DNA of 64,000 nt from Lentzea pudingi (lineage in GTDB: Bacteria; Actinomycetota; Actinomycetes; Mycobacteriales; Pseudonocardiaceae), in contig NZ_BMNC01000002.1 of NCBI RefSeq assembly GCF_014646255.1, forward strand, positions 310,001 to 374,000. Direction: 5' to 3'. The notes under the pieces are model-generated. The model was not told the DNA's origin, made no database searches, and worked only from the letters and a program-made list of their open reading frames with translations. This document shows positions 58,979 to 64,000 of the stretch, one piece after another (the first letter of the stretch is position 1; each line of letters begins with the position of its first letter). The position numbers and the translations under genes were made by a program.

Positions 58979-60832
58979 TCAGGAGTGGGCGATCAACGAG
59001 AAGCCGAGCACGCCCGTCGCCGTGAAGTCGATGGCCGGCTCCGAGCTCGGCCACGAGCGCAGGTCGTCGGCGAACACGGACTTCACGGAGTTGAACTCCA
59101 GCGTGTACGGCTTGGTGCAGCTGACGGAACCCGGCGGCATCTCACCGAGGTCGCCGAAGAGCGAAGCGTCGTTCGGACCGTTGATCACGGCGCCGACCAG
59201 CACCTTCGAGCCACCGTTGACGGAACCGGAGAGGTTCGCGGCCTGGTGGTGCGGGCACTCGGGGAACTTCGTGCCGACGCCGACGATCAGCGAGGTGCCC
59301 CACGCGTTGGTGCCGAGGGCGAAGCCGCGCTGCTGCGTGCCGAAGGTCGAGTACTCCTTCGAGCCGGTGAGCTTCTGGTAGAGCGCCGCGGTGGTGATGT
59401 AGCCGAACGTCCGCGAGCCGACGTCCCAGGTCTCGACGTTGGCGGCGGTGCGGAACGGCGAGGTGAGAGCCGCGTCCGCGCCCTTCTTCAGCTGGCGCTG
59501 GATGTCGCCCACGATCTGCTTCTCGGTCACCTCGGCGCCGGGAACGCCCTTCTTCAGCAACGGGGCGAGGTCGGCGTGACCCAGGGCGGAGATGTTGTAG
59601 ACGTTGAGCGTGTCCGGGTCCTGCGTCGCCAGGAACTCCTTGGCCCAGTGCGAGGCCGCGCGGGCGAACTGGCCGTAACGCTTGTCGTGCAACGCCTTGG
59701 CGGCCAGCGCGAGCTGCGTCGCGCCGAACTCCATGTCGTCGGTCCACGACTCTTCGGGGTAGTACGCGTGCGGGAACGCCGTCACGAGCTCGCCGACGTT
59801 CTCGGTCTTGGCCAGCGCGAAGAGCTGCGCGGCCTTGTCCAGGTACGAACGGGCGACGCGCGGGTTGCGGTGCGCCTCGATCTGGGCCGCCAGCGCGAAC
59901 GAGCCGGCCACGCGGCCGACGAGGTTCGGGCTGATCTTCTCGCCGGCGACGTTCGCCCGGAAAACGGGACGGTGCTTGATGAAGTACTCGCTGTCGCCCG
60001 GTTGCACGTTCAGCTTGTCGTCGGCTTCCGGCAGGCGCCACACGTCGTGGTCGCCGACGAAACCGAACTCCTCGGAGCCGGTGCCGATGCCGACCTGCGC
60101 GTAGAGCGTGCCGGTCTTCTCGTCCCACGCCTTGTCGAGCCACTTGAGGCCGAACTTGGCCTCGTCGTAGAGGGCGTCGTTGTGCTTGTTGCGCAACGCC
60201 AGCAGCATCGACGCGGTCGAGTACGACGAGGCGTGCGTGAACTTCACGAAGTCACCGGCGTCGAACCAGCCGCCTTCGAGGTCGACCTTCGCACCGGTGG
60301 GCTTCAGCGGAGCCGCGATCTGGTCGCCGCCCTCGCCCGCGAACACCGGCGCCTCGTAGACGAGCGCCTCGCGGTCGGTGAGGTGCGCGGGCTTGCGGTT
60401 CAGCCTGCCCGGGATGACGTCGGCACCGTCGCGCTGCGCCTGGAAGAACTCGACGGTGTTGTGCGCGACGGGCGCGAACAGCTTCTTCAGCGAGTCGACC
60501 CGGAACGCCGGAGAGGTCGTCGAGCCGACCTTGATCCGGTACGTCCCGGCCTTCTTCAACGCGGAGAAGTCGATCGGGTGCACGGCGGGGAACGTGTCGC
60601 TCCACGACCCCGTCGAGGCACCCGTCTTCCCGGTCAGCACGGTCCGGCCGCGGCTGTCCACCACGGAGAACCTGGTGTCGGCGGCGCCACCGAGCACGTA
60701 GGCGTGCTTCTGCTCGGAGGTGCCGAACCCGACCTGGTCCAGCCGGATCTGACCGGTGGGGGCGGCCTGTGCAGGCGCCACGACCACACCTGTGAGCACT
60801 GCGGCCACGAGGGCCGCGAGTCTGATGCGCAT
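58979..60832 (-). CDS. secreted GH9 family cellulase
   Basis: 617 residues. Signal peptide 1-23 (ending AQAA), N-terminal Ig-like CelD_N domain (25-112, IRLDQVGFGTSEQKHAYVLG), then the GH9 (alpha/alpha)6 barrel. The catalytic base region is GGWFDAGDFVKFTH (Asp191/Asp194). The proton-donor region near the C terminus (NGPNDASLFGDL...YTLEFNS) is less standard than in typical endoglucanases, so the exact substrate is uncertain. No cellulose-binding module. Endoglucanase or exo-beta-glucosaminidase-like activity is possible. Preceded by a 17-bp palindrome at 60874-60890. Confidence 0.9.
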   Translation of the reverse strand: MRIRLAALVAAVLTGVVVAPAQAAPTGQIRLDQVGFGTSEQKHAYVLGGAADTRFSVVDSRGRTVLTGKTGASTGSWSDTFPAVHPIDFSALKKAGTYRIKVGSTTSPAFRVDSLKKLFAPVAHNTVEFFQAQRDGADVIPGRLNRKPAHLTDREALVYEAPVFAGEGGDQIAAPLKPTGAKVDLEGGWFDAGDFVKFTHASSYSTASMLLALRNKHNDALYDEAKFGLKWLDKAWDEKTGTLYAQVGIGTGSEEFGFVGDHDVWRLPEADDKLNVQPGDSEYFIKHRPVFRANVAGEKISPNLVGRVAGSFALAAQIEAHRNPRVARSYLDKAAQLFALAKTENVGELVTAFPHAYYPEESWTDDMEFGATQLALAAKALHDKRYGQFARAASHWAKEFLATQDPDTLNVYNISALGHADLAPLLKKGVPGAEVTEKQIVGDIQRQLKKGADAALTSPFRTAANVETWDVGSRTFGYITTAALYQKLTGSKEYSTFGTQQRGFALGTNAWGTSLIVGVGTKFPECPHHQAANLSGSVNGGSKVLVGAVINGPNDASLFGDLGEMPPGSVSCTKPYTLEFNSVKSVFADDLRSWPSSEPAIDFTATGVLGFSLIAHS

Positions 60833-60873
60833 GAGGGGAACTCCCGGTCCAGGCCTCGGCGTTCGGCCTTCGG

Positions 60874-60890
60874 TTAAGAAAGTTTCCTAA
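60874..60890. promoter_or_regulatory. palindromic operator candidate of the GH9 gene
   Basis: TTAAGAAAGTTTCCTAA is a 17-bp near-perfect palindrome (TTA[A/G]GAAA-G-TTTC[C/T]TAA) 42 nt upstream of the ATG. It is distinctly AT-rich for this genome. Position and symmetry suit a repressor or activator of secreted glycoside hydrolases. Confidence 0.55.
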
Positions 60891-60924
60891 TAGTTCGCAG
60901 CAGACTAGCCCCACAAACCGGACA

Positions 60925-61926
60925 TCACCAGCCCTCGGGCGGTTCCGAAAAAGCGGACGAGAGATCACGGGTCAGCGACAGCGCGCGCTTGACCCAAGTG
61001 GACGTCGCACCCGCTAGACCGCACGTCGGAGTGGGCAGCGCCCTCTCGGCGAGGATCGACCGCGGGAAGCCGAGACGGTCGACCAGGGTGAACGCCCGCT
61101 GCCCGATCTCCTTCAGCGACACCGGCACGCCGGGGTCGAGGCTCGGCACCAGACCGAGCGCGAGCGTCGTGCCCGCCTCCCAGGTCTCGCCGATCTCGTC
61201 GAGCGCCTCTGCACCCTTGATCAACGTCGCGTCGAACGCGATCGCCGTCGCGCCCGCCTCACGCAGCAACGTCAAGGGCGGGTGCGGCGCGCAGCAGTGC
61301 ACCATCACCTCGTGGTCCTTCAACGCCTCGATGACGGTCGCAAGAACCCCACGGGCGTCCGGACCCGGAACGGCGGGCACGGTGCCGAGCTTGGACGGCG
61401 TCGGCAGCAGGCCCTGCAGAACGGCGGGCAGGCCCGGTTCGTCGATCTGCACGACGACCTTCGCCTTCGTGCGCTTGGCGACCTCGGCCGCGTGCAGACG
61501 GAGCCCCTCGGCAAGGGACTCGGAGAACTCCTTCACGGCGCCGCGGTCCGTGAGCACCCGATGGCCGCGCATCAGTTCGATGTTCGACATGAGCGTCCAC
61601 GGCCCGACGGCCTGCACCTTGACCGTTTCCGGATGGGCACCTGCGCGTTCCAACGCCTCGTCGAACGCGTCCAGATCACCACGCAGCAGATCGACGGCAC
61701 GGCGGTGGTCACGGCCGGGGCGCGGGTTCACGCGATAACCGGAGGTGATGACCTCGATGGCGAGGTCGACGAGCAGGCCGGCGGTCCGGCCGACCATGTC
61801 CGCGCCTACTCCCCGGCCAGGCAGCTCCGGGACGTGCGGCAGCTCCGGCAGCTCTCCGACGACGACCCTCGCCGCCTCGTCGATGTCGGTTCCGGGCAGC
61901 GATCCGATTCCAGTTGCTCCACGCAC
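60925..61926 (-). CDS. MetE C-terminal domain-like protein
   Basis: 333 residues from GTG 61926 (VRGATGIGSLPGTDIDEAARVV). It resembles the cobalamin-independent methionine synthase catalytic barrel: VQAVGPWTLM, VVVQIDEPGLPAVL and the HCCAPHP metal-ligand motif in EVMVHCCAPHPPL. A final metal Cys could be that in LPTPTCGLAG. There is no N-terminal MetE half. M. tuberculosis has a similar single-domain protein next to ligA (Rv3015c). True methionine synthase activity is doubtful; methyl transfer from another donor is possible. A longer start at 61974 would overlap a DasR-like site. Confidence 0.88.
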   Translation of the reverse strand: MRGATGIGSLPGTDIDEAARVVVGELPELPHVPELPGRGVGADMVGRTAGLLVDLAIEVITSGYRVNPRPGRDHRRAVDLLRGDLDAFDEALERAGAHPETVKVQAVGPWTLMSNIELMRGHRVLTDRGAVKEFSESLAEGLRLHAAEVAKRTKAKVVVQIDEPGLPAVLQGLLPTPSKLGTVPAVPGPDARGVLATVIEALKDHEVMVHCCAPHPPLTLLREAGATAIAFDATLIKGAEALDEIGETWEAGTTLALGLVPSLDPGVPVSLKEIGQRAFTLVDRLGFPRSILAERALPTPTCGLAGATSTWVKRALSLTRDLSSAFSEPPEGW

Positions 61927-61960
61927 CCGCCGAATTGTTCCACTGTCCGGCAGACAGAAG

Positions 61961-61994
61961 AGGTCTAGACCCATTGACGCTATGGTCTAGGCCA
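61961..61994. promoter_or_regulatory. tandem DasR-like operators (dre) before the chitinase
   Basis: AGGTCTAGACCC (61961-61972) and TGGTCTAGGCCA (61983-61994) repeat with a 22-bp period. They match the Streptomyces DasR consensus TGGTCTAGACCA, known as the direct repeat of chitinase promoters. They lie in the divergent region between the MetE-like gene and the GH18 gene. Confidence 0.7.
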
Positions 61995-62114
61995 CTTAAC
62001 GTGATTGAGCAGGCGCTGAACGTACGGGCGCCTCCCTGCACGTGGTGCAGGACCGCGACGCGCCCCGTGGTCCTGCACCACTCCCTTCCTCCCCTGCCGG
62101 AAGGACCACACCCG

Positions 62115-63455
62115 ATGGCCCGCTTTGCCGTCTTCGCCGCCGGGGCCGCCACCGCACTGGTGGCCGGACTCGTCGCGATCGCTCCCACCGCCTCGGCCGC
62201 AGGCGAGTCCGCCGCGTTCAGCCAGGACTCCTCCTGGGGCTCCGGCTACCAGGGCAAGTTCACGATCAGCGCGGGCTCCACCGCCCTGACCGGCTGGAAG
62301 CTGGAGTTCGACCTCGCCGGCGCCTCACTCGGCTCGTACTGGGACGCCACGGCGACCAGCAGCGGCAACCACCACACGTTCACCAACCGCGAGTACAACG
62401 GCAACGTCGGCGCGGGCGCGTCGACCAGCTTCGGCTTCCTGGTGAGCGGCTCGGCGTTGCCCACGAACTGCAAGCTCAACGGCGTTCCGTGTGGCGGCGG
62501 CGGTGGCACCACCACGACGACCACGACTACAACGACCACGACTGGCGGCCCGACCACCACCACGGGGTCTGATGTGCCGCCGACGCCCGGTAGCGCGCGC
62601 GTCGCCCCGTACGTCGACATCACGATGCCCTCGCCGTCACTGATGGACGTGGCCAACGCCACCGGCCAGAAGCACTTCACGCTCGCGTTCGCACTGGGTT
62701 CGTCGGCCGGCTGCGACCCGGCGTGGGGCGGCACGGTCCCGTTGAACGACAGCCGCATCGTGAACGACACGAAGGCGCTGAAGGCCGCGGGCGGCAGCGT
62801 CATCGTCGCGACCGGCGGCGCCATGGGCCCGTACCTCGAACACGTCTGCTCGACCGCGGACGCCCTGTACAACGCCTACGTGAAGGTGCTCGACGCCGTC
62901 GGCTCGAACAGCATCGACGTGGACGTGGAAGCCACGATCCCGCAGGCCGTCGTCAACACGGCGCTGAAGCGGCTGCAGGACAACCGCGGCACCACCGTCA
63001 GCTACACGATGCGCATCCAGGGCCAGGACTACGGCATGGACCCGTACTCGGTGGACGTGCTGAAGGACGCGGCCGCGAAGGGCGTCACCGTCCTCGTGAA
63101 CCCGATGCTGATGAACTTCGGCTACACGGGCAACTGGGGCGACGCGATGGTCAACGCCGCGAACGCCACCCTCGGGCAGATGCGCGCCATCTGGCCGTCG
63201 AAGTCCGACGCGCAGTTGAAGGCACTGCTGGGCCTCACGCCGATGATCGGGCGCAACGACACGGGCCCGACGACCACCCAGGACGACGCGCGCAAGGTCC
63301 TCGACTACGCGAAGGCCAACCACGTCGGGCGCGTCGCGTTCTGGTCGGCCGGCCGCGACAAGGGCTGCCCCGGCGGCGGGGTATCGCCCACGTGCAGTGG
63401 AATCTCCCAGGCCAATTGGGAGTTCACGAACCTGTTCAAGACCTACACGGGCTGA
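62115..63455 (+). CDS. secreted GH18 chitinase with CBM2
   Basis: 446 residues from ATG 62115, with GGAAGGA upstream. Signal peptide 1-29 (ending ASA), a CBM2 polysaccharide-binding module (30-126, two disulfide-type Cys at its end: NCKLNGVPC), a Gly/Thr linker (127-153, 12 Thr in a row), then a GH18 barrel (160-446). The catalytic motif is SIDVDVE with acid Glu272. It hydrolyses chitin outside the cell. Tandem DasR-like sites upstream imply induction by chitin-derived GlcNAc metabolism. Monocistronic. Confidence 0.95.
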   Translation: MARFAVFAAGAATALVAGLVAIAPTASAAGESAAFSQDSSWGSGYQGKFTISAGSTALTGWKLEFDLAGASLGSYWDATATSSGNHHTFTNREYNGNVGAGASTSFGFLVSGSALPTNCKLNGVPCGGGGGTTTTTTTTTTTTGGPTTTTGSDVPPTPGSARVAPYVDITMPSPSLMDVANATGQKHFTLAFALGSSAGCDPAWGGTVPLNDSRIVNDTKALKAAGGSVIVATGGAMGPYLEHVCSTADALYNAYVKVLDAVGSNSIDVDVEATIPQAVVNTALKRLQDNRGTTVSYTMRIQGQDYGMDPYSVDVLKDAAAKGVTVLVNPMLMNFGYTGNWGDAMVNAANATLGQMRAIWPSKSDAQLKALLGLTPMIGRNDTGPTTTQDDARKVLDYAKANHVGRVAFWSAGRDKGCPGGGVSPTCSGISQANWEFTNLFKTYTG

Positions 63456-63471
63456 TTCACCCCTGCAGGGC

Positions 63472-63511
63472 GAAGGCCGTTGTGGGAACTTCCGTCCCCA
63501 CAACGGCCTTC
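63472..63511. terminator. terminator of the chitinase gene
   Basis: GAAGGCCGTTGTGGG (63472-63486) pairs perfectly with 63497-63511, a 15-bp stem starting 16 nt after the chitinase stop. It can also end the convergent micro-peptide transcript. Confidence 0.85.
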
Positions 63512-63527
63512 ATTACATCCGAAGCAG

Positions 63528-63593
63528 TTAGCAGGAGCTGCAGCAGCCGCAGCCCGGACCCGTGCACCCTCCACAGCAAGAACAACCAGCCAT
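63528..63593 (-). CDS. 21-residue double CxCCxxC micro-peptide
   Basis: An ATG at 63593, exactly 8 nt after a perfect GGAGG, opens 21 codons with eight cysteines. After Met-Ala-Gly the sequence is CSCCGGC-TGPG-CGCCSSC, two CxCCxxC modules joined by TGPG. Composition and spacing suggest metal (Zn, Cu, Cd) or Fe-S binding like a minimal metallothionein, or a heavily disulfide-bonded peptide. No homologous family is known to me. It is convergent with the chitinase and divergent from the PaaI thioesterase gene. Confidence 0.65.
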   Translation of the reverse strand: MAGCSCCGGCTGPGCGCCSSC

Positions 63594-63689
63594 GATGACC
63601 ACCTCCGATGTTGAACGATCATGCATCCGGACAGTAAGGCGCCTCGAACGCTGCGTGACACCACCGCCAGGGTGATTACGCTGCCACGA

Positions 63690-64000
63690 ATGAATGGTCC
63701 TGCTGAGATGTTGGCCGCGGACAAGGCCTCGACCGGCCTCGGCATAGCGCCGATCGAGCTGCGCGACGGTTACGCGTTGCTGCGGATGACGGTCGCGGAG
63801 AACATGATCAACGGCCACGGCATCGCGCACGGCGGCTATGTCTTCCTGCTGGCCGACACCGCGTTCGCCTGCGCCTGCAACAGGGCCGGGTCCGTCACCG
63901 TCGCCGCCACGGCCGAGATCGACTTCATCAAGCCCGTGCACGAGGGTGACGAGCTGGTGGCGGAGGCGGTGGAACGGACCCGGTTCGGCCGCAGCGGGAT
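63690..64000 (+). CDS. PaaI-type hotdog thioesterase, cut by the window edge
   Basis: An open frame from ATG 63690 to the window end (103 codons visible). The hotdog motif is ENMINGHGIAHGGYVFLLADTAFACACN, with catalytic Asp in LADTAFA and the Asn/His of NGHGIAHGG. It continues TVAATAEIDFIKPVHEGDELVAEAVERTRFGRSG, all as in PaaI/hydroxyphenylacetyl-CoA thioesterases. It would hydrolyse aryl-acyl-CoA esters during phenylacetate catabolism or clean up dead-end CoA esters. Neighbours that would confirm a paa cluster are outside the window. Confidence 0.9.
   Translation, partial: MNGPAEMLAADKASTGLGIAPIELRDGYALLRMTVAENMINGHGIAHGGYVFLLADTAFACACNRAGSVTVAATAEIDFIKPVHEGDELVAEAVERTRFGRSG

Noticed and set aside
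62507..62575. ACC/ACG/ACT triplet run as a microsatellite or CRISPR-like repeat
   Set aside because: It encodes the Thr-rich linker of the chitinase; no spacers or regular repeat units.

Overview
The window is chromosomal DNA from a high-GC actinomycete. Clues are the strong G/C third-position bias, frequent GTG/TTG starts, a HupB with a long Lys/Ala-rich tail, MutT1 fused to a histidine phosphatase, a DUF397 protein, IclR next to leuCD, and the gene order. From memory of that genome, the backbone (ppk, mutT1, hupB, leuD, leuC, iclR, tRNA pair, FAH protein, leuB, serA, ilvC, ilvN, ilvB, PH protein, DoxX, LppZ-like, gatB, gatA, gatC, ACT protein, ligA, MetE-like) runs in the order of Mycobacterium tuberculosis Rv2984 to Rv3015c. 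Secreted GH9 and GH18 enzymes, many peptidases and the accessory genes point to a filamentous Pseudonocardiales relative (Lentzea/Saccharothrix/Actinosynnema type). The genus is inference.

Layout. 0-8 kb: polyphosphate kinase, NUDIX/phosphatase, HU protein, isopropylmalate isomerase (leuCD) and a divergent IclR regulator. 8-12.4 kb: tRNA-Glu and tRNA-Gln, a HAD hydrolase, a flavin monooxygenase, a frameshifted LuxR-type response regulator and an FAH-family protein. 12.4-14.2 kb: citramalate synthase behind a leader peptide with three Ile codons and a terminator. 14.2-14.7 kb and 25.3-25.7 kb: two inverted copies of a dispersed repeat with a conserved 126-127 nt hairpin. 14.7-17.6 kb: an ABC importer (btuCDF-like) under a cobalamin riboswitch. 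18-25 kb: YCII protein, leuB, a large secreted subtilase, serA. 25.7-33 kb: P-loop kinase, DUF397, ilvC-ilvN-ilvB with a Leu/Val-rich attenuator, PH protein, VKOR and ilvD. 33-37 kb: DoxX, a D-hydroxyacid dehydrogenase, an alpha/beta hydrolase and an LppZ-like lipoprotein. 37-46 kb: an accessory block with LysR plus a JAB-like/SgcJ/VOC operon, a secreted M14 carboxypeptidase, and a TPR-CHAT protease with a small Cys-containing partner. 46-51 kb: gatC-gatA-(65-aa protein)-gatB, ACT protein, BKACE. 51-57.8 kb: small proteins, GNATs, SWIM protein, ligA, YdeI-like. 57.8-64 kb: a secreted lysozyme-like protein, GH9 cellulase, MetE-like protein, GH18 chitinase with tandem DasR-like sites, a 21-aa double CxCCxxC peptide, and the start of a PaaI thioesterase.

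How it fits together. Most of the branched-chain amino acid pathway is here: cimA, leuC, leuD, leuB, ilvB, ilvN, ilvC and ilvD. cimA with leuCD/leuB would give a threonine-independent route to 2-oxobutyrate. The Ile-coding leader of cimA and the Leu/Val-coding leader of ilvB suggest each transcript senses the amino acid it serves. The right end is a polysaccharide-degradation cluster with its own operator motifs. The observations I find most novel are the paired repeat with alternative hairpins, the double CxCCxxC micro-peptide, the CHAT protease cassette and the Ile attenuator of cimA.
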